Origin: JABMPO01 sp964539785
GTDB lineage: Bacteria > Fidelibacterota > Marinisomatia > Marinisomatales > TCS56
Direction of reading: 5' to 3'
Length of the DNA stretch: 10,447 nucleotides
NCBI GenBank assembly: GCA_964539785.1
Contig: CAZIJQ010000071.1
Location: 1 to 10,447 of the forward strand
Shown piece by piece: positions 1 to 7,157 of the stretch. Each line of letters starts with the position of its first letter. The stretch's first letter is position 1. The notes under the pieces are model-generated. The model did no database searches and was not told the origin of the DNA. It saw only the letters and a list, made by a program, of their open reading frames with translations. The position numbers were made by a program, and so were the translations under genes.

Positions 1-131
1 CAATCTCATCTTAACATTATGAACTTATGAAAACCATCAACGGAAACGTACAAGAACACAGAGTATTAATTAAATAGTTACTAAAATCATTCAACATTTC
101 ATTACCTAACTCCTGAAGCCTAATTCCTAAT

Positions 132-929
132 ATGGACACATTATTCTGGTATAAACTTCTCCAAAGCTTCCTGGTTGGCAGCATCTGGATTACCGCCAGC
201 ACCCTGATTGCCGAAAAATACGGCAGTAAAATCGGCGGTTTCATTGGTGGTTTGCCATCAACGATAATTATAGCTCTGTTATTTATTGGCATTACTCAAT
301 CACCAGAAGCGGCAGTCAGGGCAACCACAGTGGTGCCACTGACAATGGGAATCAACGGGATATTTACATTAGTTTATCTAATCAGCATCAAGCGTGGTTT
401 GCCTATAGCGCTGACACGCGCTTTTCTGGTCTGGATTGCGCTTGTTGGTCCGCTGGCCTGGTCGGGATTGGATAATTTTCCTCTGGCTATTGGAGGCTGG
501 TTATTATTGATGGTATTCTATTTTGTCGCTGTTGAAAAATTCGCCCATATTCCAGCCCACGGCAAAGTGAATGTTCACTACACTACGATCCAAATCATAT
601 CTCGAGGGTTATTCGCCGGTATCCTGATAGCTTTTGCTGTATTCATGAGCAAACTTGCTGGGCCAGTACTAGGCGGAATTTTTTCAGTGTTTCCGGTAAT
701 TTTCACTTCTTCCATGGTGATTACCTATCATTCCGGTGGTTATAAATTCTCCCGGGCAGTGGTAAAAACCCTGGTGGTCAGCGGCATGGTTAATGTCAGC
801 GTTTATTCGATTGCGGTTCGCTATACATACGGCTGGTTGGGTTTGTCATGGGGTACCCTTACTGCAATCGGTGTCTCGATGATGACTGCCTGGCTCACGT
901 TTTATGTAATAAGGAAATGGTTGAAATAA
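132..929 (+). CDS. Polytopic inner-membrane protein with an internal tandem duplication, function unknown
   Basis: A 265-residue protein that is almost entirely hydrophobic, with about seven or eight membrane segments (roughly residues 8-26, 36-54, 66-86, 92-110, 117-134, 156-174, 178-198, 210-228, 236-258). No catalytic motif is visible. The two halves look related. Residues 31-75 contain a G-G (35-36), six residues on a Pro (42), an Arg (63) and an Asn (75). Residues 178-221 repeat the pattern with G-G (181-182), Pro (188), Arg (208) and Asn (221). The 'GG...P...R' layout is reminiscent of small GlpM/DUF3147-type membrane proteins, but I cannot confirm membership. The ATG at 132 is used although no Shine-Dalgarno is visible upstream; the sequence before it is AT-rich. 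It stands alone, convergent with the beta-oxidation operon, so context gives no clue to substrate. Sure that it is a real gene, unsure of its role. Confidence -1.
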   Translation: MDTLFWYKLLQSFLVGSIWITASTLIAEKYGSKIGGFIGGLPSTIIIALLFIGITQSPEAAVRATTVVPLTMGINGIFTLVYLISIKRGLPIALTRAFLVWIALVGPLAWSGLDNFPLAIGGWLLLMVFYFVAVEKFAHIPAHGKVNVHYTTIQIISRGLFAGILIAFAVFMSKLAGPVLGGIFSVFPVIFTSSMVITYHSGGYKFSRAVVKTLVVSGMVNVSVYSIAVRYTYGWLGLSWGTLTAIGVSMMTAWLTFYVIRKWLK

Positions 930-952
930 TTTCGTAGGGACAACAAAAGAAT

Positions 953-980
953 GTAAGGGCACGGCGCGCCGAGCCCTTAC
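953..980. repeat. Near-perfect palindrome, REP-like extragenic element or terminator hairpin
   Basis: An 8-bp perfect stem GTAAGGGC (953-960) / GCCCTTAC (973-980) continues after one A:A mismatch into CGGC (962-965) / GCCG (968-971) around the centre. The whole 28 bp is close to a perfect inverted repeat with GGCGCGCC at its heart. Palindromes of this general shape (G-T-A-G/A-GGGC...GCCC-C/T-TAC) recur as dispersed extragenic repeats in many environmental bacterial genomes; that this is one is an inference. Read on the minus strand it is followed by a moderately T-rich run (ATTCTTTTG), so it could also end the fad operon transcript. Confidence -1.
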
Positions 981-995
981 TACATCAGATTATCA

Positions 996-1033
996 GAAGG
1001 GCGCTGAAATTAAGGTAGGACTCAGCGCCCTTC
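996..1033. terminator. 12-bp perfect hairpin between convergent genes, likely bidirectional transcription end
   Basis: GAAGGGCGCTGA (996-1007) is exactly complementary to TCAGCGCCCTTC (1022-1033), with a 14-nt loop. It lies 22 bp past the stop of the beta-oxidation operon and 66 bp past the stop of the opposing membrane-protein gene, which is where a shared terminator is expected. Neither side has a good T-tract directly after the stem, so it is not a textbook intrinsic terminator. It may instead protect the 3' end or be part of a repetitive element with the palindrome at 953-980, with which it shares the AAGGGC/GCCCTT core. Confidence -1.
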
Positions 1034-1055
1034 ATCGACTCGTTGGGGAGGAAAT

Positions 1056-3404
1056 CTAGTTTCTGAGGGGCTTGCCCGTTTTCAGCATGTGCTTCATGCG
1101 GGCCTGTGACAGTGGCTCCCCGGCCAGTGACACAAACGCTTCCCGTTCGATATCCAGCAGGTACTGCTCATCAACTTTTTTGGTCAATCCGGCTTTATCA
1201 CCACCGGTGAGAATCCAGGCCAATTTCTGGCCAATCTTCTCGTCGTGGGCTGACAATTTGCCCTGCATCTTGAAACCTTTGATTGCCAAATTCATGGCAG
1301 TTCGGCCACCAGCGCCGGGCAGTTTGATGTCATCCCGGTATATGGGCGGTTCGTAATCTTCAGCCAATTGCAGGACCTTGTCCTTGGCGGTCTTGATCAA
1401 GTGCTCGCTGTTGAGAACGATGGTATCGGTCTTCAGGAAGTAACCCACGTGTTTGGCCTCTTCGCCGCTGGTAGCAACTTTGGCGAAACCAATGGTCTGG
1501 AATGCAGTCTGGGATATCTGGAAGGGACTCATGGGACGTTTGCCTGCATTGGCAAACAGATTCAGTAGTAGCCGCAGATTACCGCCGGCACCGGGGATCA
1601 ATCCTACACCAACTTCAACAGCGCCGATGTAGGTTTCGGCAGAAGCCACGCGATGGGCTGCCGGAGCGGTTATTTCAAATCCACCGCCAAAGCAGAATTG
1701 GAATGGTACCGCCACCACCGGCGCTTTCGAGAAGCGAATCCGCTGGGCGATATCCTGGAACAGTTTGCTGGTCTTATTCAGGTTATCATATTCACCGTTT
1801 TCAGCATATCCCAGGATCAGGGCTAGATTAGCACCTACCGAAAAATTACCATTCTGATGACCCAATACCATGCCTTTATACTTACCGGCTTCCAGCAAAT
1901 CCAATCCCTGGTTGACCATATCCAGCACCGATCCGTCGATGGGGTTGAAACCCGGTGTCAGCACAGAGTGGAATTCCACATCGATGACACCGTCACCGAG
2001 ATCGATCAGGCTGGCGCTCCAGCCACGTTTGATCAGGTTACCTTTCTTTTTCTCCAGATTCAGGAAAATCGCTTTATCGGAGATTGGGGCAATGGCTGAT
2101 TTTTTTGTTGGCAGGTCGTAATAGGTTTTAGCGCCGTCTTCGAAATCGTAAAATGAGCTACGACCGCTGACCAGCATTTCAGTGATCCAGGCCGGGACGG
2201 TTTTACCTTCGGCTTTCATCCGTTCTACCGAACGATGCACACCGATGGCGTCCCAGGTTTCGAATGGTCCCAGTTCCCAGCCGTAACCCCATTTCATGGC
2301 ATTATCGATATTGACAATATCGTCGCTGATCTCCGGGATCCGTTTAGCAGAGTAGATTAGCGTGGCAGCCAGAATTTCCCAGAAGAATTTTCCGGCTTTG
2401 TCCTCACTATAAGTCAAAGCAGCGATTTTTTCACCGACGGTTTGACGATCTTTAGCCAGTCGGAAACCATCAAAACGGACTTTCTTCTGCTCACTGTATT
2501 CACCCGTATCCAGGTCAAGGGAATGGATTACACCTCTATCGATTTTCTTGTAAAAACCAGCTTTGGATTTTTGACCAAGATTGCCGGCATCGATCAGATT
2601 TTTCAGCATATCGGGCACCTGGAAAATATCCCTTTCCTCATCGCCTTCACCTTTGTCAAAACTGGTTTGGGCAACATGGGCTAATGTATCAAGTCCCACA
2701 ACATCGGCGGTGCGGAAGGTAGCACTCTTGGCCCGGCCCACAATGGTGCCGGTGAGTTTGTCAACTTCTTCCACGGTTAGATTCATTGCTTGGGCCTGCT
2801 GGATGGTTTTCATCATCCCATAAACGCCGACGCGGTTGCCGATGAAATTGGGCGTATCTTTGGCGTGTACGATACCTTTGCCAAGGACGTTTTCTCCAAA
2901 ATCAGCGATAAAATCATAGACTTCTTGATCGGTCTCTACGCCTTTAACCAGTTCCAACAGCCGCATGTAGCGCGGTGGGTTGAAGAAGTGGGTGATTAAG
3001 AATCGTCCACGGAATTTTTCCGGCAAAGTGCCTACCAGATCAGCCAGAGGAATACCGGAAGTATTCGATGAAATGATGGCCGTATCCTTGAGATAGGGTG
3101 CGATGTTACCGAAGACCTTCTCTTTGATATCCAGCCGTTCGGCCACTGCTTCCAGAACCCAATCCACGTCTTTCAATAATTCCAGATGATCGTCGTAATT
3201 ACAAGCTGTGATCAGCTTAGTATTCTTTGGTTTGTACAATGGGGCTGGTCTTAATTTACTTAAAATTTCAACCCCTTTTTCCGCTAGTTCCTGGCTGATG
3301 TCGAACAGGAGTGAGGGAATACCGGCGTTGGCCAGATGACCAGCTAACTGGGCTCCCATGACTCCCGCGCCAAGCACGGCTACTTTTTCAATTTTATTTG
3401 ACAT
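1056..3404 (-). CDS. fadN: Bifunctional 3-hydroxyacyl-CoA dehydrogenase / enoyl-CoA hydratase (FadN type)
   Basis: Carries out the two middle steps of fatty-acid beta-oxidation: hydration of trans-2-enoyl-CoA, then NAD-dependent oxidation of L-3-hydroxyacyl-CoA to 3-ketoacyl-CoA. At 782 residues it is close to B. subtilis FadN in size and has the same domain order, dehydrogenase first and hydratase last, the reverse of E. coli FadB. Visible marks: dinucleotide-binding loop GAGVMG (12-17) with Asp35 after the second strand, as expected for NAD; catalytic His139 in THFFNPP with Glu151 downstream; a second dehydrogenase C-terminal unit around 320-430. In the crotonase-fold part, FSVGANL (521-527) supplies the oxyanion region. 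Glu577 (GGGFE) and Glu597 (GAVEVG), 20 apart as in rat enoyl-CoA hydratase, are the two acid/base glutamates, followed by IPGAGG. Last gene of the operon. Its Shine-Dalgarno GGGAG (3415-3411) overlaps the thiolase stop codon, six bases from the ATG. Confidence -1.
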   Translation of the reverse strand: MSNKIEKVAVLGAGVMGAQLAGHLANAGIPSLLFDISQELAEKGVEILSKLRPAPLYKPKNTKLITACNYDDHLELLKDVDWVLEAVAERLDIKEKVFGNIAPYLKDTAIISSNTSGIPLADLVGTLPEKFRGRFLITHFFNPPRYMRLLELVKGVETDQEVYDFIADFGENVLGKGIVHAKDTPNFIGNRVGVYGMMKTIQQAQAMNLTVEEVDKLTGTIVGRAKSATFRTADVVGLDTLAHVAQTSFDKGEGDEERDIFQVPDMLKNLIDAGNLGQKSKAGFYKKIDRGVIHSLDLDTGEYSEQKKVRFDGFRLAKDRQTVGEKIAALTYSEDKAGKFFWEILAATLIYSAKRIPEISDDIVNIDNAMKWGYGWELGPFETWDAIGVHRSVERMKAEGKTVPAWITEMLVSGRSSFYDFEDGAKTYYDLPTKKSAIAPISDKAIFLNLEKKKGNLIKRGWSASLIDLGDGVIDVEFHSVLTPGFNPIDGSVLDMVNQGLDLLEAGKYKGMVLGHQNGNFSVGANLALILGYAENGEYDNLNKTSKLFQDIAQRIRFSKAPVVAVPFQFCFGGGFEITAPAAHRVASAETYIGAVEVGVGLIPGAGGNLRLLLNLFANAGKRPMSPFQISQTAFQTIGFAKVATSGEEAKHVGYFLKTDTIVLNSEHLIKTAKDKVLQLAEDYEPPIYRDDIKLPGAGGRTAMNLAIKGFKMQGKLSAHDEKIGQKLAWILTGGDKAGLTKKVDEQYLLDIEREAFVSLAGEPLSQARMKHMLKTGKPLRN

Positions 3405-3414
3405 GCTTGACTCC

Positions 3415-4545
3415 CTAACGTTTTATGATGGTGGCAATTCCCTGCCCGGAACCAATGCACATGGTTGCCAGACCGGTATGGGTGTCCTGTTGTTCCATCA
3501 CATTTATCAGCGTTGTGAGAATACGGGCGCCGGAGCAGCCCAGAGGATGTCCCAGGGCGATAGCGCCGCCATTCAGATTGATTTTCTTTTGATCCCAGCC
3601 GCCTTTGCGGATCACGTACAGTGATTGAGCTCCGAAAGCTTCATTCAATTCGATTGTTTCCATATCATCGATTTTAAGACCAGCTTTGGCTAAGGCTTTT
3701 TCGGTAGCGGGCAGGGGACCGGCGCCCATGCGGGTCCAGTCCACGGCAGCAACTGCCCGGCTCACGATTTCGGCGCGAATCTGCAGGTCGTGTTCTTTGG
3801 CGAAATCTTCACTACATACCAGAACAGCCGCAGCACCGATGGAAATCGGGCTGGAGGTTGCGGCGGTGATGGAGCCACCTTCAAGGAAGGCCGGCCTCAA
3901 TGATTTGATTTTTTCTACGTCCGGAGTGCGGGGGCCTTCGTCTTTTTCCACGGTGGTTTCGCCATACACGTCGATGGCTACGATTTCATTATCGAAATTG
4001 CCGTTGGCCTGGGCCTGTAATGCTTTTTCGTGGGATGCAATGGCGAATGCTTCCTGATCTTCCCGGGAAATGTCCAAGTCGTTAGCCAGGTTTTCCGCTG
4101 TTTCACCCATGCCGATGTAAAATTCCTGCTCCGCCAGTTCGGGATGGAAATCAGGGCTGAATCCGCCCATTGGCACCGAGAACATGTCCTCTACACCGAC
4201 CGCGATGGCGCAATCAATATCGCTGACTTCGATGGCCGTGCTGAGCTGGTGGACCGTATCCATGGAGGAGCCGCAGAAACGGTTGGTGACTTTACCGGGA
4301 ACTTCCTTGGGTAAGCCAGCCAAAACACCTACCGAACGACCCATTATCATTCCCTGGGGACCTTCCGGGAAGGCGCAGCCGAGGCTCAGATCTTCCACTA
4401 GTTCCAGTTTAAGATTGGGATTGCGGGCCAATAAGGCTTTCACAACCTGAGCCGTAATATCGTCCGCACGCATGCCGACCAATTCGCCATTTTTAATTCC
4501 GATGGGCGACCGCACCGCATCAACTATAACAGATTTTTTACTCAT
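3415..4545 (-). CDS. fadA: Acetyl-CoA acyltransferase (3-ketoacyl-CoA thiolase), degradative type
   Basis: Catalyses the last step of beta-oxidation, thiolytic cleavage of 3-ketoacyl-CoA to acetyl-CoA and a shortened acyl-CoA. The 376-residue protein has the complete thiolase active site: nucleophile Cys91 in NRFCGSSMDTVH, NEAF (301-304), His333 in GGAIALGHPLGCSG, and the general-acid Cys363 in CIGSGQG near the C-terminus. It is somewhat shorter than the usual 390 or so residues. Small deviations from the commonest sequence are GSGQG for GGGxG and SPISIGAAA where SDGAAA is frequent; neither removes a catalytic residue. Nine bases separate it from the acyl-CoA dehydrogenase stop, ten from the next start, so it is translated from one mRNA with its pathway partners. 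Strong AGGAGG at 4556-4551, five bases before the ATG, supports the start. Confidence -1.
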   Translation of the reverse strand: MSKKSVIVDAVRSPIGIKNGELVGMRADDITAQVVKALLARNPNLKLELVEDLSLGCAFPEGPQGMIMGRSVGVLAGLPKEVPGKVTNRFCGSSMDTVHQLSTAIEVSDIDCAIAVGVEDMFSVPMGGFSPDFHPELAEQEFYIGMGETAENLANDLDISREDQEAFAIASHEKALQAQANGNFDNEIVAIDVYGETTVEKDEGPRTPDVEKIKSLRPAFLEGGSITAATSSPISIGAAAVLVCSEDFAKEHDLQIRAEIVSRAVAAVDWTRMGAGPLPATEKALAKAGLKIDDMETIELNEAFGAQSLYVIRKGGWDQKKINLNGGAIALGHPLGCSGARILTTLINVMEQQDTHTGLATMCIGSGQGIATIIKR

Positions 4546-4550
4546 GATTC

Positions 4551-4556
4551 CCTCCT
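4551..4556 (-). promoter_or_regulatory. Shine-Dalgarno of the thiolase, merged with the preceding stop
   Basis: AGGAGG on the minus strand, five bases upstream of the thiolase ATG. The acyl-CoA dehydrogenase TAG (4557-4555) shares two bases with it, giving TAGGAGG. The fadN site at 3415-3411 is built the same way (TAGGGAG), so both junctions couple termination and re-initiation tightly. Confidence -1.
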
Positions 4557-6342
4557 AAAAAGGATAATGTTGCTGGGCATAGATAGCTTCGGCAATTTGC
4601 CGTTTGAGCCCAAAAATATCGGTTTTTGGTAACATGTGGCGCTGGAAGACTCGCAGTTTTTCGACGATTTCCGGGGGTAGATTTCCGCGGTACACGCCGT
4701 TCCAGCCTGCCAGAGCCATGTTCATCAACTGAATTGATACTTCTGCCGCGTGGACCTTGGCAATATCGATCAGGGTCTGGTTAGGGCCGTTGGATTCGAT
4801 GACTTGTCGTACCCGGTTTATGGTGCTATCAGCGGTGTAAAGCAGGGTAAACATGTTGGCCAGAATTTCCATTAACTGCTGCTGGTGTTTCAGATCCTGT
4901 CCGAATTCACATAACGCCTCGTTGAACAGACTAGCCGCCAGCCGCTTACCAGCTTCCAGTGCTTTGATTTCAGCGCTGCAGAGTCCATCGGCGGTGATCT
5001 CTTCATCACCGTTCAGGAATGCATCGATTGCGGTAATGTAATCGCGGAATGGCAGTTCCTCCATCAGGGCTTTCTTCATCATGTAGCCGGTAATAATCTG
5101 GCGATTGATCTCATTGGTGCCTTCCCAAATTCGGTCGATACGGGTATCGCGGAAGGGGGCTGCCATGGGATATTCTTCGCTGAAGCCGTAACCACCGAGA
5201 ATCTGGATGCCGGTATCGGCACAGAACCCAAATGCTTCACTGACGTAAACTTTGGCCATGGATGCTTCGATTGCGTAACGTTCAGTGGCCTCACCAGCAT
5301 GCAGGTAATAGTCGGGGGCCGACTTGTCGAGTTCGTCGACTGCATCCTGGATCAGACCGATGGTGCGATAGGCCATGCTGTCAGAAGTATAGGTCCTGAT
5401 CACCATGTCGGCAACCTTACCCTTAATGGCGTCAAAATGGGCGATGGGCTGTCCGAATTGACGTCGCTCTAAGGCATATTTGGTAGCTTCCTCTATTACG
5501 CTTTTGCAACCACCGAGATCAGCAGCAGCCAGTTTGAAGCGTCCGAGATTAAGGGCGTTGAAAGCAATTGTCGCGCCTTTGCCGACTTTATAGAGCAGAT
5601 TTTCCATCGGTACTTTACAATCGGTGAATTTGAGCCCAACTGTGGAAGAGCCCTTCATTCCCATTTTCTTTTCTTCGGGTCCAATCTCGAAGCCTTCCAT
5701 ACCACGTTCGATGATGAAGGCCGAGAATTTGGAACCTTCTACCTGGGCGAAAATGGTGAAGACATCGGCCCAACCACCGTTGGTGATAAACTGTTTTTCA
5801 CCGTTCATCAAATAATATTTGCCATCCTCGCTGAGCATGGCGGTGGTTTTAGCTGCCAGGGCGTCGGAACCTGAGCTTGGTTCGGTAAGGGCATAGGCCC
5901 CCATCCATTCACCCGAGCCCAGTTTAGGCAGGTATTTGGCTTTCTGTTCTGGGGTTCCGAACCAGACAATCGGCAGGGAGCCAATGCCCACGTGGGCGGT
6001 TATGGTGGCGGTGAATGAAGCATTGAATCCGCTACTGAGAGCTTCCACTACAAGAGCGGAAGTAATTTTATCCAACTCCATGCCGCCGTATTCCTCCGGC
6101 ACGTCAATGGATAAAATTCCCAGTTCACCCAGTTCGTGAAATAATTCAAAGGCCAGTTCTTTATTAAAAGCATCCAGCGCTTCCCGATTGGGACGGATAC
6201 GCTCAATCGCGAAATCGCTGACCATTTGAAATATTTCTTTTTGTTCATCATTAAATTTTTCCCGGGTAAAGACCGGTTCCGATCCAATGGTTTCGGTTAA
6301 AAACCGACCGCCGGTATTGCGGTAGGTTAATTTTTCACTCAT
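4555..6342 (-). CDS. fadE: Acyl-CoA dehydrogenase, VLCAD-like with C-terminal extension
   Basis: FAD enzyme that makes the trans-2 double bond in acyl-CoA, the entry step of beta-oxidation; electrons would go to electron-transfer flavoprotein, which is not encoded here. At 595 residues it matches the long VLCAD/ACAD9-like class and B. subtilis FadE rather than 380-residue short/medium-chain enzymes. N-terminal helical domain about 30-145; first family signature YALTEPSSGSD (150-160); beta-domain about 150-250; C-terminal helical domain 255-420 with GGYGFSEEYP (383-392) and IWEGTNEINR (405-414), in which Glu407 is the expected catalytic base. The remaining 175 residues (421-595) are the extension used by VLCAD relatives for membrane association or dimer contacts. 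The ATG overlaps the end of the TetR gene by eight bases (ATGAGTGA) and is preceded by GGAGG at 6355-6351, spacing eight, which settles the start. Confidence -1.
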   Translation of the reverse strand: MSEKLTYRNTGGRFLTETIGSEPVFTREKFNDEQKEIFQMVSDFAIERIRPNREALDAFNKELAFELFHELGELGILSIDVPEEYGGMELDKITSALVVEALSSGFNASFTATITAHVGIGSLPIVWFGTPEQKAKYLPKLGSGEWMGAYALTEPSSGSDALAAKTTAMLSEDGKYYLMNGEKQFITNGGWADVFTIFAQVEGSKFSAFIIERGMEGFEIGPEEKKMGMKGSSTVGLKFTDCKVPMENLLYKVGKGATIAFNALNLGRFKLAAADLGGCKSVIEEATKYALERRQFGQPIAHFDAIKGKVADMVIRTYTSDSMAYRTIGLIQDAVDELDKSAPDYYLHAGEATERYAIEASMAKVYVSEAFGFCADTGIQILGGYGFSEEYPMAAPFRDTRIDRIWEGTNEINRQIITGYMMKKALMEELPFRDYITAIDAFLNGDEEITADGLCSAEIKALEAGKRLAASLFNEALCEFGQDLKHQQQLMEILANMFTLLYTADSTINRVRQVIESNGPNQTLIDIAKVHAAEVSIQLMNMALAGWNGVYRGNLPPEIVEKLRVFQRHMLPKTDIFGLKRQIAEAIYAQQHYPF

Positions 6343-6952
6343 TATTGATTCCTCCGTTAGTATCCTTGGCCAGGCCAGTCAGGATGAAGTTGGAGATTGT
6401 ATCGATGTAGGCAGATATGGAAACGCCGGGTACATCGAAAATTGTAAACCAGATGATTCCTTCAATATTGACCATAATTGACAAGGCTGCGATTTTGGTG
6501 TCAAGAAGGTCGAATTCCCCCAATTCGACCCCCTTAATGAGAATGTTCTCGATCAGATTCAGAAATTCAGTGTAGACTTTCTGAATCTTGTTTTGCACGT
6601 CATCGTCACGGGCAGCCAGGGACCAGAATTCCATCATGGCCTTAAATGGCCGGGGATTGACTTGGTATTGATTAACGAAGAATTGGAATAATTCTCGTAG
6701 TTGATCGGCTGCTGAATGATCCTCTTCAACAATGTTATTCAAGGTAGCACTAAAGTTGAAGACCCAGTGATTGACGAGGGAAAGATAAACATCTTTTTTG
6801 GATTTATAATACCAGTAGATGGCGCCCTTGCTGAGCTTGGATGCTTTGACGATGTCGTCCATACGACTTTTCTCGTAGCCCTTCTCGATAATTACATCCA
6901 GGGCTGCTGCAAGTATTTGTTCGCGACGCTGATTTTCTTTGGAATTAGCCAT
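6335..6952 (-). CDS. TetR/AcrR-family transcriptional regulator of the beta-oxidation operon
   Basis: A 205-residue one-component repressor-type protein. The N-terminal DNA-binding domain is clear: helices from about residue 8, and helix-turn-helix at about 30-53 (MDDIVKASKLSKGAIYWYYK), followed by the usual SKKDVYLSLV. The C-terminal part (about 60-195) is an all-helical ligand-binding and dimerisation domain; in comparable fatty-acid regulators the ligand is long-chain acyl-CoA, and that is my inference here from the three enzymes downstream. First gene of the operon; its last eight bases overlap the acyl-CoA dehydrogenase start. The ATG at 6952 has only a weak AGG two bases away, in contrast with the strong sites of the enzyme genes, so the regulator is probably translated poorly. 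A palindrome at 6960-6973 right in front of it suggests autoregulation. Confidence -1.
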   Translation of the reverse strand: MANSKENQRREQILAAALDVIIEKGYEKSRMDDIVKASKLSKGAIYWYYKSKKDVYLSLVNHWVFNFSATLNNIVEEDHSAADQLRELFQFFVNQYQVNPRPFKAMMEFWSLAARDDDVQNKIQKVYTEFLNLIENILIKGVELGEFDLLDTKIAALSIMVNIEGIIWFTIFDVPGVSISAYIDTISNFILTGLAKDTNGGINNE

Positions 6953-6959
6953 AGCCTAA

Positions 6960-6973
6960 ACCGACTGGTCGGT
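6960..6973. promoter_or_regulatory. Candidate TetR operator (ACCGAC-TG-GTCGGT)
   Basis: Perfect 6-bp arms ACCGAC (6960-6965) and GTCGGT (6968-6973) around a TG spacer, seven bases upstream of the regulator's start codon. The palindrome is GC-rich inside an AT-rich intergenic stretch, has the size and symmetry usual for TetR-family operators, and covers the predicted transcription start of the promoter at 6976-7004. A bound dimer there would block the promoter. I saw no second clear copy elsewhere in the window. Confidence -1.
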
Positions 6974-6975
6974 CT

Positions 6976-7004
6976 ATATTAAAAACAGAAGCATTTACAA
7001 ACAA
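6976..7004 (-). promoter_or_regulatory. Candidate sigma-70 promoter of the TetR-fadE-fadA-fadN operon
   Basis: On the minus strand, TTGTTT (7004-6999) and TAATAT (6981-6976) are separated by exactly 17 bp. They match the TTGACA/TATAAT consensus at three and four positions, so each box alone is weak. Support comes from the spacing and from the predicted start near 6969, inside the palindrome at 6960-6973, giving a leader of only about 17 nt. Confidence -1.
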
Positions 7005-7123
7005 GCGAAATCGGAATTAGCACTAAACAAAATATTAATAATTTTTGAAAATTCTGGTAAAGCATCACAGCTTTAACAATATGGGCAGACAACTAATCAC
7101 TACCGAATTATTTAGGCTTAATC

Positions 7124-7152
7124 TTGATTATATGATAGTCATTTTTTATAAT
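7124..7152 (+). promoter_or_regulatory. Candidate sigma-70 promoter of the small protein gene at 7158
   Basis: TTGATT (7124-7129) and a perfect TATAAT (7147-7152) stand 17 bp apart. Transcription would begin about six to eight bases past the -10 box, at 7158-7160, which is the GTG start codon itself. It is the best promoter-like sequence I see in the window. Confidence -1.
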
Positions 7153-7157
7153 TAGTT

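Noticed and set aside
17..292. 91-codon minus-strand frame at the left edge
   Set aside because: Overlaps the membrane-protein start region on the opposite strand, and its sequence has no coherent hydrophobic or domain pattern; no ribosome site supports it.
1072..2999. Many + strand open frames of 66-109 codons opposite fadN
   Set aside because: They lie entirely antisense to a well-supported 782-residue enzyme, have no domain-like sequence and no upstream signals; they are shadows of its codon usage.
3358..4450. Open frames of 88-123 codons on the + strand opposite the thiolase
   Set aside because: Antisense shadows; composition rich in Ser, Ala and Pro with no recognisable motif, and the thiolase reading is unambiguous.
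7058..7075. TAAAGC-ATCACA-GCTTTA inverted repeat in the divergent region
   Set aside because: Only six AT-rich pairs in a 205-bp AT-rich stretch; easily chance, and not placed on either predicted promoter.
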